Counted from the stretch's first letter, positions 8,922 through 19,051 are shown. The stretch is 64,000 nt of DNA from Marimonas arenosa (GCF_030848945.1 NZ_JANHAX010000001.1:806001-870000), one strand, 5' to 3'. The notes: a model not told the origin generated them from the letters alone. Translations and numbers: made by a program.

Positions 8922-9341
8922 TCAGCCGCCAAAACTGGCCCCCACATCCAACGGCTCCATGCGGATAAGCCGCGAGGTCTGCACCGCCGCCTGCCGATGC
9001 ACCATGGCTTCGCGATAGTCGGGGTTCTTTATCATCGACACGAACGCTTCGACCGACGGGTATTCGGCGATGAAACACAGATCCCAGTCCTCGCCCTCCT
9101 GTGGTCCGATCAGCATCGCCTCCATCTTGCCACGCCACACGATCCGCCCGCCCAAATCTTTGAGAATATGGGCGGTTTCCCGGCCATAGGCGGCATAGGC
9201 CTCGGCGCCCGTGGCCGTCCTGCCGTCCGGGTATTCGGCATGCTGCCGCAGTTTCACGAGGTTCAGCATGTGAATCGGCCCACCCCGCGGCACGTCGCGG
9301 AAGGCGCGGAATTCCTCGCCGCTAAAGCCGACATGGTCCAT
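8922..9341 (-). CDS. DUF1330 family protein
   Basis: A 139-residue protein of the dimeric alpha-beta barrel type. It has GGPIHMLNLVKLR near the N-terminus and the typical DUF1330 pattern (EAYAAYGRET, MEAMLIGP, DLCFIAEYPSVEAFVSMI, PDYREAMVHRQAA). The start ATG at 9341 is preceded on the minus strand by AGGGAG; a longer frame upstream is unsupported. The biochemical role of this family is unknown. It is divergent from the PLP enzyme gene. Confidence 0.8.
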   Translation of the reverse strand: MDHVGFSGEEFRAFRDVPRGGPIHMLNLVKLRQHAEYPDGRTATGAEAYAAYGRETAHILKDLGGRIVWRGKMEAMLIGPQEGEDWDLCFIAEYPSVEAFVSMIKNPDYREAMVHRQAAVQTSRLIRMEPLDVGASFGG

Positions 9342-9454
9342 GGCACGTCTCCCTTTCACAACAGCCTGCCGCCCTGCCCTCGGAAGGTCAACGCATCGGG
9401 GCTTGTGACGCTGCGCCACCCGGCCCATAGTGGCTCCGATCACAGGAGCCCGCG

Positions 9455-10537
9455 ATGTCAAGTGACCTGAAAATATCCCGCCTTTTCAAAATGCTGCACC
9501 AACGCAGCGCACATCTCGAGGCCGGCGATCCGGTGCCCGATCCTCTGGTCATGTCGTCGGTTTTCGCGCTACCCGACCAGCCCGAGCCGGGCCGGGTCTA
9601 CGGCCGCACCGCCTCGCCGACGCTCGAGGCGCTCGAAGCCCGCCTTGCCACGCTCGAAGCCGCCCCCTGCCTCAGCTTTCCCTCCGGCATGGGCGCCTAT
9701 GCTGGACTGCTGATGGCAACGTTGAAACACGGCGACAGCGTGCTGCTGCTGTCCGATGGCTATTTCGCCGCCCGCAGCCTGCTGGGCGACATCCTCGCGC
9801 CTTTCGGCGTCACCGTCGAGACCTGCCCGGCCCAGCATATCGAGACCGCCGTGCTCGACACCCACGACATGGTGATCATCGAAACCCCTTCGAATCCAGG
9901 GCTTTACGTGATCGATATCGCCCGCATGTCGGAACGCTGCCGCGACGCCGACGCGCTTCTGGTGGTCGATAACACGGTCTGCACGCCGCTATTGCAGAAC
10001 CCGCTCGATCTCGGCGCCGATGCGGTGGTGGTTTCCGACACCAAGGCCATGGGTGGCCATTCCGACGTTCTGATGGGCCATGTCGCCAGTCGCGATCCGG
10101 CCCTGATGGAACGGGTGCACAACGTGCGCTCCCTCATGGGCCTCAACCCCGGCCCGCAGGAGGCGTGGATGCTGATCCGCGGGCTGGAGACGTTGGAAAT
10201 CCGCCTCGCCCGCATGTGCGCCAATGCCCGGGCCCTGCTGCCGGTCTTCGAGGCATCGCCCAATGTCAGCGACCCACGCTACCCAGCACCGCACCCGCAG
10301 GCGGCGGATCAGGGCTTCCTGATCGGGGCTACCTTCGCCGACGCCCCCACCGCCGATCGCTTCCTGTCGCTTGCCGGCTTCGCCCCGACCACCAGCTTCG
10401 GCGGCCTGCATTCCAGCGGCGACCGTCGGGCGCGGTGGGGCGACGACGTGGCGCCGGGTTTCCTGCGCCTGAGCTGCGGCGTGGAACCGATTGATTTGCT
10501 TGTCGAAAACGTCAAGACCGCACTGTCTTCTCTATAA
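9455..10537 (+). CDS. Cys/Met metabolism PLP-dependent enzyme
   Basis: A 360-residue fold-type I PLP enzyme of the cystathionine gamma-synthase/lyase family. The PLP lysine is Lys197 in SDTKAMGGHSD and the cofactor aspartate is Asp172 in VVDNT. YGRTASPT and ETPSNPGL also match the family. It could be a cystathionine lyase or a methionine gamma-lyase-like enzyme; the sequence alone does not decide. The start has an upstream AGGAG. It is slightly shorter than the usual 380-400 residues. Confidence 0.85.
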   Translation: MSSDLKISRLFKMLHQRSAHLEAGDPVPDPLVMSSVFALPDQPEPGRVYGRTASPTLEALEARLATLEAAPCLSFPSGMGAYAGLLMATLKHGDSVLLLSDGYFAARSLLGDILAPFGVTVETCPAQHIETAVLDTHDMVIIETPSNPGLYVIDIARMSERCRDADALLVVDNTVCTPLLQNPLDLGADAVVVSDTKAMGGHSDVLMGHVASRDPALMERVHNVRSLMGLNPGPQEAWMLIRGLETLEIRLARMCANARALLPVFEASPNVSDPRYPAPHPQAADQGFLIGATFADAPTADRFLSLAGFAPTTSFGGLHSSGDRRARWGDDVAPGFLRLSCGVEPIDLLVENVKTALSSL

Positions 10538-10548
10538 GGCCCACGATC

Positions 10549-11517
10549 TCACCCGAACCGGGCGAGAAGCGTTTCCAGCGCCGGGTCCGCCGCGCCATGG
10601 CTCACGATCCGCACGTCGAGATCACACTCCGCGAACAGCGTCAGCGCCCGCTCGAGCGCAGCTAGGATCCACGCCACCGGATTGCCGAACGCGCCGCCAC
10701 CCAACAGCGTCAGGAACAGCGGTCCTCGGGTCTCGCGCGCGACCAGAAACGTCGCCTCGTAGGCCGCGTCCAGCGCCAGCCGGGCGAACCCTTCCCACGG
10801 CCCCGGCCCGAATTCGCTATAAGCCACCGGCATCGCACTGCAATAGACCTGAGTCACGCAGTGCCCGGCGCCATCCAGCGTGACCTCGGTCTCGGCCTGC
10901 ACGCCCACCCGGATCAGGCGACGCAACCCGTCCGCACCGCCTTCCGCAATGGCCCGGGTCACTGTGGCAAGCCCGGCCGCAGTGGCCAGGGCATAGCCGT
11001 TTTGCATCTTCCACAACCGGCCGCCGTCGTTGCCCAGCGCCGCGCCCAGGGCATCGAGCCCGTCGAGCTGATGCCGGGCGGTCTGACCGCGCCGCCCTCC
11101 GCCGACCGCCACCAGATAGTTGCGAAAAATCGTGCCCGCTCCGCAGGACAGGGCACAAGCCGGTCCCTGGGTACGGTCGCTCTCATAGCGGCCGATGCCC
11201 TCGTCCGGTGTCACCTCGGGCGAAATCATTTCCAGCAGATTGAATTGCGACGCAACCTGGAACGCCGCGCCTTCGTGGCGCGGATCGCGGTGCAACTCGC
11301 GCACATCCGCCACCACCTCCGAAAGCCTCAGCCGCCCGGCCCGGCCCGGCATGGCCGCCGCGCGCAATTCTTCCAGCGTCGGATGCGAAAACCGCCCGGC
11401 TCGGATCCGCCGCCCATTCACCCGGCTTTCGATCCATTCGTCGTCCTGACGCAACCGCTCGCGCACGCCGCGCGGTCTGTCCTCGGCAAACCCGGTCAGC
11501 CGTTCGAACCAGTCCAT
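10549..11517 (-). CDS. Conserved protein of unknown function
   Basis: A 322-residue soluble protein without signal or membrane segments. Its most conserved-looking stretch is RTQGPACALSCGAGTIFRNY near residue 120, a Cys-rich glycine motif that looks like a ligand- or nucleotide-binding loop. Later FLTLLGGGAFGN followed by the C-terminal VRIVSHG gives a macro-domain-like impression (glycine loop, then a strand ending a domain). The function is unknown. The ATG at 11517 gives the start MDWFERLTGF; an earlier ATG adds 12 residues. Confidence 0.7.
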   Translation of the reverse strand: MDWFERLTGFAEDRPRGVRERLRQDDEWIESRVNGRRIRAGRFSHPTLEELRAAAMPGRAGRLRLSEVVADVRELHRDPRHEGAAFQVASQFNLLEMISPEVTPDEGIGRYESDRTQGPACALSCGAGTIFRNYLVAVGGGRRGQTARHQLDGLDALGAALGNDGGRLWKMQNGYALATAAGLATVTRAIAEGGADGLRRLIRVGVQAETEVTLDGAGHCVTQVYCSAMPVAYSEFGPGPWEGFARLALDAAYEATFLVARETRGPLFLTLLGGGAFGNPVAWILAALERALTLFAECDLDVRIVSHGAADPALETLLARFG

Positions 11518-11555
11518 GCTCCGATGATGCCCGCACAAACCCGCATTCGGCAACG

Positions 11556-11580
11556 AAAAAGGCCGCCCTCAAAGGCGGCC
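11556..11580 (-). terminator. Intrinsic terminator of tig
   Basis: Read on the minus strand, GGCCGCC-TTTGA-GGGCGGCC is followed by TTTTT. It lies 27 bases after the trigger factor stop. Confidence 0.85.
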
Positions 11581-11606
11581 CCTCCCGTCGGTAAGTCGCG
11601 GCTGGA

Positions 11607-12941
11607 TCACTCGTCGTCGAGCGCCTCGACTGCCTTTTCCAAAGCGTCCTTCTTTACTTCCTTGTCCTTCACCGTGGCCAGTTCGAAGGCGTAGTCGACC
11701 ACCTTGTCCTCGAAGATCGGTGCGCGCAGCTGCTGCTGCATGTCGGCGTTCTGCTGGACGAATTCGAAGAACTGACGCTCCTGGCCCGGGTACTGACGGG
11801 CCTGGTTCATGATCGCCTGGGTCATCTCGGCGTCGGTCACCTCGACCTCGGCCTTCTGGCCCAGTTCGGCCAGCAACAGGCCCAGCTTCACCCGACGCTC
11901 GGCCAGCTTGTTGTGCTCGTCGCTGGGTTCGATTTCGCCGTGATTGTGGTCATGCACCTCGGGGTGCTCCTCATGCCAAAGCTGATGCGCGATCTGCTTG
12001 GCCTCGGCGTCAACCAGGCTCGGCGGCAGGTCGAAGCTGACAGCCTTATCCAGCGCATCGAGCAGCGCCCGCTTCATCACCGCCCGCGCCGCACCGGCAT
12101 ACTCGGCCTCCAAGCGCTCGGCCACCTGGCCTTTCAGCGCGTCAAGGCTCTCGGCGCCGAATTTCTGCGCCAGTTCATCGTCGATCTTGGCGGCTTTGGG
12201 TTCTTTCACCGCCTTGACGGTGCAGGAGAAAACGGCTTCCTTTCCGGCCAGCTGCTCGGCCTGATAATCCTCGGGGAAGGTCACGGTCACGTCCTTCTCC
12301 TCGCCGGCCTTGACGCCGACCAGCTGCTCTTCGAAGCCGGGGATGAACGACCCGGACCCCAGCGCGAGCGGGTAATCCTCGGCGGCGCCGCCCTCGAAGG
12401 CTTCGCCGTCAACCTTGCCGACGAAGTCGATCACCACCTGGTCACCGTCCTTGGCTTTCGAGCCCTTCTTCCGGTCGACGAAATCCTGCGCCGTCTCGGC
12501 CAGGCTTTCCAGCGCGTCCTTGATCTCGGCATCGCCGGCTTTGACCACCATCTTCTCGAGCTTGACCTTTTTCAAGTCGACGTCCGGGATCTCCGGCAGC
12601 GCCTCATAGGACATCTCGAGCGTGACGTCGTCGCCCTGTTTCCAGTTTTCGCCGTCGATCATCTGGATTTGCGGCTGCAGCGCCGGGCGGTCGCCCGAAT
12701 CCTCGAAATGCTTGCCCATGGCCTCGTCGATCGATTCCTGCATCGCCTCGCCCATGATCCTGTCGCCAAACTGCTTTTTCAGCAGGGCCATCGGCACCTT
12801 GCCCTTGCGGAAGCCCTTCATCTCAACCTCGGGCTGTGCCTCGAGCAGCTTGGCATTGACCTTGTCGTCCAGTTCCTGTGCCGTCAGCATGAGCTTGTAC
12901 GCGCGCTTGAGGCCGTCGTTCAGGGTCTCGGTGACCTGCAT
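11607..12941 (-). CDS. tig: Trigger factor (ribosome-associated chaperone/PPIase)
   Basis: Trigger factor binds the ribosome exit tunnel and folds nascent chains. At 444 residues it has normal length. The N-terminal ribosome-binding region contains [17 protein letters not shown], matching the GFRxGKxP signature. It is followed by an FKBP-type domain ([20 protein letters not shown]) and a helical C-terminal arm ending in acidic residues. It is monocistronic: a terminator lies downstream and the tRNA gene is upstream on the same strand. Confidence 0.97.
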   Translation of the reverse strand: MQVTETLNDGLKRAYKLMLTAQELDDKVNAKLLEAQPEVEMKGFRKGKVPMALLKKQFGDRIMGEAMQESIDEAMGKHFEDSGDRPALQPQIQMIDGENWKQGDDVTLEMSYEALPEIPDVDLKKVKLEKMVVKAGDAEIKDALESLAETAQDFVDRKKGSKAKDGDQVVIDFVGKVDGEAFEGGAAEDYPLALGSGSFIPGFEEQLVGVKAGEEKDVTVTFPEDYQAEQLAGKEAVFSCTVKAVKEPKAAKIDDELAQKFGAESLDALKGQVAERLEAEYAGAARAVMKRALLDALDKAVSFDLPPSLVDAEAKQIAHQLWHEEHPEVHDHNHGEIEPSDEHNKLAERRVKLGLLLAELGQKAEVEVTDAEMTQAIMNQARQYPGQERQFFEFVQQNADMQQQLRAPIFEDKVVDYAFELATVKDKEVKKDALEKAVEALDDE

Positions 12942-13079
12942 ATTCTCGTCCTTTGCATCTCGGGTCGGGGGCGCGGAAAGGCCCCAGGTAAATCAGTCGC
13001 CCTTCTAGGGTCGGCAGCCCAGCGATGCAAGGGGGGAAAGGGGGTTGCTTCCGGGGCTTTACGGCCTCCCGGTTTCGGA

Positions 13080-13164
13080 TGGTGCGGGTGGAGGGACTTG
13101 AACCCCCACGCCTTGCGGCGCCAGAACCTAAATCTGGTGCGTCTACCAATTTCGCCACACCCGC
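13080..13164 (-). tRNA. tRNA-Leu (anticodon UAG)
   Basis: The minus strand folds into an 85-base tRNA. The acceptor stem is GCGGGTG/CACCCGC with an encoded ACCA 3' end. The anticodon stem CCAGA/TCTGG holds the loop TTTAGGT, giving anticodon UAG. A class II variable arm and a GTTCAAGTC T-loop are present. Class II shape and anticodon both indicate leucine. Confidence 0.95.
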
Positions 13165-13301
13165 GTGCGGCGGGTGATAGCAAACCCCGCGCCCGGGCGC
13201 GAGAGGCTTTTTCCGCCCGTCGGCACGGAAAAAGCGCGACTTTAACCGTATCTTGTCATAGTGCTTGAGAAAAATGAGGCAACCAGAGCAGGATCTGCCC
13301 G

Positions 13302-13799
13302 ATGACGCACAAGTTTGCACGGGGTGAAGGCGGCCTTTCGGCCGCTGATCTCTCCCATCCTCTGCCCGCCGGTTTTGCAGCGGGTGCCAGCATTCTCACC
13401 CTCGATGGTAAAATGCCGGTTGAGTGTCTCGCGCCCGGCGACCGCATCATAACCCGCGATTGTGGCATGGCGATCCTCAGCGGCGTCTCGATGGTCACGC
13501 AGACTTGCGACATGATCGCGATCCTGCCCGGCACACTGGGCCATACCAAGCCTGACGGCGACACTCGCCTTCCGGCCGGCCAAAAGGTGCTTCTACGCGA
13601 CTGGCGGGCGCAGGCGATGTTCGGCAAACCGCAGGCGCTGGCCTGCGCGCACAAACTGGTCGACGGCGAATTTATCCGCTTCGACGGGCGCGAAACGCTG
13701 CGGCTGATCGTGCTGGAGTTCGACACGTCGCATATTCTTTATGTCGACGGGATGGAGCTGGCTTGTGTGCCGCGTGAGCTGCTTGAAAACGCGGCCTGA
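13302..13799 (+). CDS. Hint-domain protein lacking the usual catalytic cysteine
   Basis: A 165-residue protein with the Hint_2 pattern seen in many Rhodobacterales proteins: FAAGASILTLDGKMPVECLAPGDRIITRD, split here as GASILTL and PVECLAPGDRI, plus HILYVDGMELACVP at the end. Functional Hint domains begin with a Cys in the position occupied here by the GAS segment, so self-cleavage is doubtful. There is no signal peptide or partner domain. The role is unknown. Confidence 0.75.
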   Translation: MTHKFARGEGGLSAADLSHPLPAGFAAGASILTLDGKMPVECLAPGDRIITRDCGMAILSGVSMVTQTCDMIAILPGTLGHTKPDGDTRLPAGQKVLLRDWRAQAMFGKPQALACAHKLVDGEFIRFDGRETLRLIVLEFDTSHILYVDGMELACVPRELLENAA

Positions 13800-13830
13800 C
13801 CTGTCAGGCAGGGTTCACGCCACCGCCGCC

Positions 13831-14811
13831 TTATAATCCCAGATCACGCAACACCTTCGGCAATTCCTCTGGCAGGTCCTCGGCGATCAATCCGGGGCCG
13901 AAACTCAGCGCGCATTCCACGTGCAGCCACGCCGCCGTTTCCGCCGCCTGCATCGGTGAAAACCCGCGCGCCAACAGCCCGGTGATAAACCCAGCCAGCA
14001 CATCGCCCGATCCGGCGGTCGCCAACCACGGCGCCGCCCGTTCGTAATGTGCCGAGTTGATCGAACAGCGCCCCTCCGGGTCGGCAATCACTGTATCCGG
14101 CCCCTTGAACAGCACCACGCAACCCGCCCTTGCCGCCGCCTCGCGGGTGGCGTCCACCTTGGAATAGGCTTGGCCTTTGATCGCCGGCGCCGCCAGCATC
14201 TCGGCAATTTCCGGAAACAGCCGCTTGAATTCCCCTCCATGCGGTGTCAGCACACAACGCTCGTTCAGCATTGCAAACAGCGCCTCCGGCTCCCCCTCAA
14301 ACGCCGTCAGCGCATCCGCATCCAGCACGACCGCCCGCGTTGGGTAGGTTTTCAACCCACCACATGCCACCTCGACCAATTCGCGCGCCCGCTCAACTCC
14401 CAGCGCAGGCCCGAGGCAGAGCGCATTCAGCCGATCATCCTCCAGCACCCCGGTCACTTCGTCGGGCGTCCCCGCCCGCCTCAGCATCACCGCCGTCACC
14501 TGTGATGCCACCTCCATCTGCGCCGCTCCCGGCACCCCCAGCGTCACCAGCCCCGCGCCGATCCTCAGTGCCCCCTGCGCCGCCAATCGTGCCGCGCCGG
14601 TTTTACCGGCCCCACCCGACAGGATCAGGGCGTGGCCGTGATCATATTTGTGGTCGCTGTAAAACTTTTCGAGGTATTCCGCCGGTTGTTCGATCAACTT
14701 CACCACCTCGCCCGGCACCGCCGGGCAGCCCCCGACCGCCCCCCCGGGCGGGGGCTTCACCCCCACCCGCGGCCGGGGGCTGCCCTCGGTGTGTTGCTCT
14801 AACTTACCCAT
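13831..14811 (-). CDS. nnrD: ADP-dependent NAD(P)HX dehydratase (separate subunit)
   Basis: This enzyme repairs hydrated NAD(P)H. The 326-residue protein has the ribokinase-like dehydratase core: LILSGGAGKTGAARL, VLTPHGGEFKRLF, LFKGPDTVIADP and the catalytic TAGSGDVLAGFI. Its ATG shares one base with the stop of the upstream epimerase gene (TGATG), so translation is probably coupled. Residues 9-30 are encoded by a GC-rich palindromic repeat and have no family counterpart. In most bacteria this domain is fused to the epimerase in one protein of about 500 residues. Confidence 0.9.
   Translation of the reverse strand: MGKLEQHTEGSPRPRVGVKPPPGGAVGGCPAVPGEVVKLIEQPAEYLEKFYSDHKYDHGHALILSGGAGKTGAARLAAQGALRIGAGLVTLGVPGAAQMEVASQVTAVMLRRAGTPDEVTGVLEDDRLNALCLGPALGVERARELVEVACGGLKTYPTRAVVLDADALTAFEGEPEALFAMLNERCVLTPHGGEFKRLFPEIAEMLAAPAIKGQAYSKVDATREAAARAGCVVLFKGPDTVIADPEGRCSINSAHYERAAPWLATAGSGDVLAGFITGLLARGFSPMQAAETAAWLHVECALSFGPGLIAEDLPEELPKVLRDLGL
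14724..14784. repeat. Imperfect inverted repeat inside nnrD
   Basis: The arms 14724-14738 and 14770-14784 pair at 14 of 15 positions (GGCAGCCCCCGACCG with CGGCCGGGGGCTGCC). The repeat lies within the start of the dehydratase gene and encodes a low-complexity Pro/Gly stretch. Confidence 0.8.
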
Positions 14812-15458
14812 CACTTCAGCCCGATATCCTTGACAACCACCTTCCCACAAAGCTCCGGGCCATTCTCAAGATAATGACCAAGTTTTGCTCGATGAAACGT
14901 GACAGATAGCTCCGCGGGAAACGCCGCTCCTAGTATCCTACCGGTATCGGCATGAAGACCCGACGGAATGTCAACCGCCACCTCGCACCAGAACGGGCGG
15001 CAATTCATTGCATCCTTCGCAATCTCAAAAAGCTCGCCCCTTAATGGACGCTCCAACCCAGTTCCGAAAAGCGCGTCAACAGACAAATCGGGCAGAGGAT
15101 CATAGATAGGCGAATTGCCTAACAAGGGTTTCACCTCCCCCATCTCCCCCCACCGCTCATAATTCACCCGCGCATCCGGCGGCAGCTTGTCGGGGTCGCC
15201 GTAGAGAAACACCTCCACCTCCCAGCCCCACTCTTTCAAGAGCCGCGCCACCACAAACCCGTCGCCGCCATTGTTGCCCGGCCCGCACAGCACCACCGCC
15301 CGGTGCGAGGTCTTGGCCAGTTCCGGCCATTCCTCGAACACCGCCTCGACCACGCCGCGCCCAGCGCGCTCCATCAGTTCAAGGCCCGTCACAGACCCCG
15401 ACTCGATGGCCGCCGTTTCAATCGCCCGCATCTGCGCCGCGGTCAGCAATTCGGTCAT
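14811..15458 (-). CDS. nnrE: NAD(P)HX epimerase (separate subunit)
   Basis: A 215-residue YjeF N-terminal domain protein that epimerises the S and R forms of hydrated NAD(P)H. The start is MTELLTAAQMRAIE. Conserved segments are VVLCGPGNNGGDGFVVARLL and DALFGTGLERPL, and VAVDIPSGLHADTG carries the catalytic Asp. It ends after VVKDIGLK, exactly at the domain boundary, and its stop overlaps the dehydratase start by one base. Confidence 0.92.
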   Translation of the reverse strand: MTELLTAAQMRAIETAAIESGSVTGLELMERAGRGVVEAVFEEWPELAKTSHRAVVLCGPGNNGGDGFVVARLLKEWGWEVEVFLYGDPDKLPPDARVNYERWGEMGEVKPLLGNSPIYDPLPDLSVDALFGTGLERPLRGELFEIAKDAMNCRPFWCEVAVDIPSGLHADTGRILGAAFPAELSVTFHRAKLGHYLENGPELCGKVVVKDIGLK

Positions 15459-15596
15459 GGTTTCAGCGCTCTCGATTCAATTCTGCCCAGTCCGCGGGCA
15501 TAGTGCACAAAATTTAGGCAACACCTGATTTTCGCCGCCGCGGCCTTGCCTGCCGTAATCCTAACGAATTGTGAACCCCGATGGGAAGTGGTCTGA

Positions 15597-15968
<372 letters not shown>

Positions 15969-16049
15969 CGCTTAGCCCCGGCTGCCGGAGCTTATCCGGT
16001 GCCGCAAACAGACCTCAAACGACTTACTCAGCAGAAGGACAAAAACGGT

Positions 16050-17453
16050 ATGAGCAACGCTGTTCTCACCATGATGAAAGAAGAAGACGTCGAATATGTC
16101 GACATCCGCTTCACCGATCCGCGCGGCAAGCTGCAGCATGTGACGGTGATGGCCGACCAGGTCGACGAGGATTTCCTCGAAGAAGGCTTCATGTTCGACG
16201 GCTCGTCGATCGCCGGCTGGAAATCGATCGAAGCCTCGGACATGAAACTGATGCCCGACACCGACAGCTGCTATATCGACCCGTTTTATGCCGAGAAAAC
16301 GCTCTGCATTCACTGCTCGGTGGTCGAGCCCGACACCGGTGAACCCTACGAGCGCGACCCGCGCGGCACCGCCCAGAAGGCCGAGGCCTATCTGAAATCC
16401 TCGGGTATCGGCGACAACTCGTTCTGGGGTCCCGAAGCCGAATTCTTCCTGTTCGACGACGTGCGCTTCTCGAACTCGATCAACAAGGTCTCCTACGAGG
16501 TCGACGCGATCGATGCCTCGTGGAACACCGACACCGAGTACGAGATGGGCAACTCGGGCCACCGCCCAGGCATCAAGGGCGGCTACTTCCCGGTGAACCC
16601 GATCGACGATGCTCAGGACATCCGTTCGGAAATGCTCTCGACCATGAAGCGCATCGGCATGAAGGTCGACAAGCACCACCACGAAGTGGCCTCGTGCCAG
16701 CACGAACTGGGCCTCATTTTCGACAGCCTGACCAAGCAGGCCGACGAACTGCAGAAGTACAAGTATGTCATCCACAACGTGGCGGCGGCCTATGGCAAAT
16801 CGGCCACCTTCATGCCGAAGCCGATCTATGGCGACAACGGCACCGGCATGCACGTCAACATGTCGATCTGGAAAGACGGCAAGCCGCTGTTCTCGGGCGA
16901 CAAATACGCCGATCTCAGCCAGGAAGCGCTCTATTTCATCGGCGGCATTCTGAAGCACGCAAAGACGCTCAACGCCTTCACCAACCCGTCGACCAACTCC
17001 TACAAGCGCCTGATCCCGGGCTTCGAGGCCCCCGTGCTGCGCGCCTATTCGGCCCGCAACCGCTCGGGCTGCGTCCGGATCCCCTGGACCGAGTCGCCGA
17101 AAGCGAAACGTGTCGAGGCTCGCTTCCCCGATCCGGCGGCTAACCCCTACCTGGCGTTTGCGGCGCTCTTGATGGCCGGTCTTGACGGCATCAAGTCGAA
17201 GATCGACCCGGGCGAGGCGATGGACAAGAACCTCTACGACCTGCCCGCCGAAGAGCTGGCCGGCATCCCGACGGTCTGCGGTTCGTTGCGCGAAGCGCTC
17301 GACGCCCTGGCCAACGATCACGATTTCCTGCTCGCGGGCGACGTGTTCACCAAGGACCAGATCGACGGCTATATCGATCTCAAGATGGAAGAGGTCGAAC
17401 TTTACGAACACACCCCGCACCCGGTCGAGTTCGGCATGTATTACAGCTGCTGA
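16050..17453 (+). CDS. glnA: Glutamine synthetase type I
   Basis: GlnA makes glutamine from glutamate, ammonia and ATP. The protein is 467 residues, full length for GSI. It has [13 protein letters not shown], the metal-site segment [14 protein letters not shown], the ATP-site [14 protein letters not shown] and the adenylylation loop with Tyr396 ([10 protein letters not shown]), which indicates control by GlnE. The ATG at 16050 gives [10 protein letters not shown] and has AGAAGGA upstream; an earlier in-frame start overlaps the leader. Confidence 0.97.
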   Translation: MSNAVLTMMKEEDVEYVDIRFTDPRGKLQHVTVMADQVDEDFLEEGFMFDGSSIAGWKSIEASDMKLMPDTDSCYIDPFYAEKTLCIHCSVVEPDTGEPYERDPRGTAQKAEAYLKSSGIGDNSFWGPEAEFFLFDDVRFSNSINKVSYEVDAIDASWNTDTEYEMGNSGHRPGIKGGYFPVNPIDDAQDIRSEMLSTMKRIGMKVDKHHHEVASCQHELGLIFDSLTKQADELQKYKYVIHNVAAAYGKSATFMPKPIYGDNGTGMHVNMSIWKDGKPLFSGDKYADLSQEALYFIGGILKHAKTLNAFTNPSTNSYKRLIPGFEAPVLRAYSARNRSGCVRIPWTESPKAKRVEARFPDPAANPYLAFAALLMAGLDGIKSKIDPGEAMDKNLYDLPAEELAGIPTVCGSLREALDALANDHDFLLAGDVFTKDQIDGYIDLKMEEVELYEHTPHPVEFGMYYSC

Positions 17454-17476
17454 TCGTTCCGGAAACGGATCACTTT

Positions 17477-17504
17477 AAGGGCGTCCCGCGGGGCGCCCTT
17501 TTTC
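17477..17504 (+). terminator. Intrinsic terminator of glnB-glnA
   Basis: The stem AAGGGCGTCCC/GGGGCGCCCTT with a GC loop is followed by TTTT, 24 bases after the glnA stop. Confidence 0.9.
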
Positions 17505-17616
17505 TGTCGCCGCAACAAGGTTTTTGGCCCCGGCCGCCGGGCGCCGCTGGAAACGCCCGCCGTCGCATCTTATCTTTCGTCGGCGCCCTCGGTCTGGGCC
17601 GAAAAAGGGGGCCTCC

Positions 17617-18570
17617 ATGGACATTCTGATGCTGACGGCTGGGCTGGTGGCACTGTTCCTCGGCGGCGATCTGCTGGTGCGCGGCGCCGTGTCGGTGGCC
17701 CACGCGCTGCACATCCCGCCGCTGGTGATCGGCCTCACCCTGGTCGGGTTCGGCACCTCCGCCCCCGAGCTTGCCGCCAGCCTGCAGGCCGCGCTGGCCG
17801 GATCACCGGCCATCGCCATCGGCAACGTCGTCGGCAGCAATATCGGGAACATCCTGCTGATACTCGGGCTGACCGCGCTTCTGCGCCCGGTAACGGTAGA
17901 TCGTGCAGCGCTGATGCGCGACGGTAGCGTGCTGGTCTTCGCCTCGCTGCTCTTGCTCGGAGTCGTCCTCGCCGGAAATATCGGGCGGCTGACCGGACTC
18001 GTTTTCACGGCGCTGCTTGCCACCTACGTCGCCGCGACCCTGATTTCGGCCCGCCGGCGCGCCTCGCCGGCAGTCGGACTTTACGAGGCCGAGGCCGCGC
18101 TGCTGCCGGCCCCCAGGGCGGCACTGATCGGGCCCGGCCTCATGGCACTGGCCGGTCTGGTCATCATCGTCGTCGGCGCGCGGTTTCTGGTCGACGGCGC
18201 CGTCGGCCTCGCCCGCAGTTCCGGCCTGTCGGAAAGCGTGATCGGCCTGACCATCGTCGCCATCGGCACCTCCACCCCCGAGCTTGTCACCTCGCTCGTC
18301 GCCGCCCGCAAGGGCCAGGGCGATGTCGCTTTCGGCAACGTGCTGGGCTCCAATATCTTCAATATCCTTGGCATCCTCGGGGTCACCGCGGCGGTCCATC
18401 CGCTGGCCGTGCCGCCAGGGATCGCCGGCTTCGACATCTGGGTGATGCTCGCCGCCACGGCCGCGCTGATCCTCGCGTCGATCACCGGCTGGCGCGTCGG
18501 GCGGCGCGAGGGCGCGGTGCTGCTCGCCGCCTATGCAGCCTATCTCTGGGCGCTGCTCGGCATGGCTTGA
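17617..18570 (+). CDS. Calcium/sodium antiporter (CaCA family)
   Basis: A YrbG-type inner-membrane cation exchanger of 317 residues with about ten hydrophobic segments. Both alpha-repeat signatures are present: GFGTSAPELAASLQAA in the first half and AIGTSTPELVTSLVAA in the second, each followed by a GNVVGSNIGN or GNVLGSNIFN motif. The ATG at 17617 starts directly with the first membrane segment. It follows the glnA terminator and is probably independent. Confidence 0.92.
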   Translation: MDILMLTAGLVALFLGGDLLVRGAVSVAHALHIPPLVIGLTLVGFGTSAPELAASLQAALAGSPAIAIGNVVGSNIGNILLILGLTALLRPVTVDRAALMRDGSVLVFASLLLLGVVLAGNIGRLTGLVFTALLATYVAATLISARRRASPAVGLYEAEAALLPAPRAALIGPGLMALAGLVIIVVGARFLVDGAVGLARSSGLSESVIGLTIVAIGTSTPELVTSLVAARKGQGDVAFGNVLGSNIFNILGILGVTAAVHPLAVPPGIAGFDIWVMLAATAALILASITGWRVGRREGAVLLAAYAAYLWALLGMA

Positions 18571-18772
18571 CCGCCGCCAAGCCCGCCCGGCCCTCGGGAC
18601 TCGGGTCCGCTCGGTGATCGGCCAATGGGTCGCGCTCAGCGCCAGCACCACCATGGCCGTTCCATTGAGGCATTCAGGCGTGACCTGTTCGGAATCTATG
18701 ATGATGACGTTCCGCGCGATGGCTGTCGGCGCGATGGCGATGACCAGCCGCAAATCGGGCGGCAGGCACGCC

Positions 18773-19036
18773 CTATTCGCCTTTGCGCATCTCTTTTTCG
18801 ATCATCTCTTCCGTAATCCTTTTTCCGGTAAAGACGAAGACGAAAAGCGCATGTACGATCACGGCAAACCCCCATCCGATCAGCGGCCACTTGGCCCACC
18901 AGTCCTCGGGTGAGGTCATATAGTTGATGATGGCGAGCAGAATGTTGACGCCGAGAAACACAAGTAGGTGCACATAGAAACCTATCTTTGCCTCAACTCG
19001 GTGTTTTGCACGTTCATAAGCTTCCGTTCGTTCCAT
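18773..19036 (-). CDS. 2TM domain-containing protein
   Basis: An 87-residue membrane protein with two hydrophobic helices (about residues 19-41 and 52-70). They are bracketed by the RVEAKIGFYVHLLVFLGVN and FVFTGKRITEEMIEKEM patterns typical of the small 2TM family. The start has a perfect AAGGAG site. The left end of an IS5-type element lies only 15 bases upstream of the start codon, so the original promoter has probably been displaced. Confidence 0.8.
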   Translation of the reverse strand: MERTEAYERAKHRVEAKIGFYVHLLVFLGVNILLAIINYMTSPEDWWAKWPLIGWGFAVIVHALFVFVFTGKRITEEMIEKEMRKGE

Positions 19037-19051
19037 GACATCTACTCCTTA

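Noticed and set aside
15480..15560. Possible NtrC or sigma-54 promoter upstream of glnB
   Set aside because: Only a half-site (TGCAC) was seen and no GG/GC pair with the sigma-54 spacing could be found.
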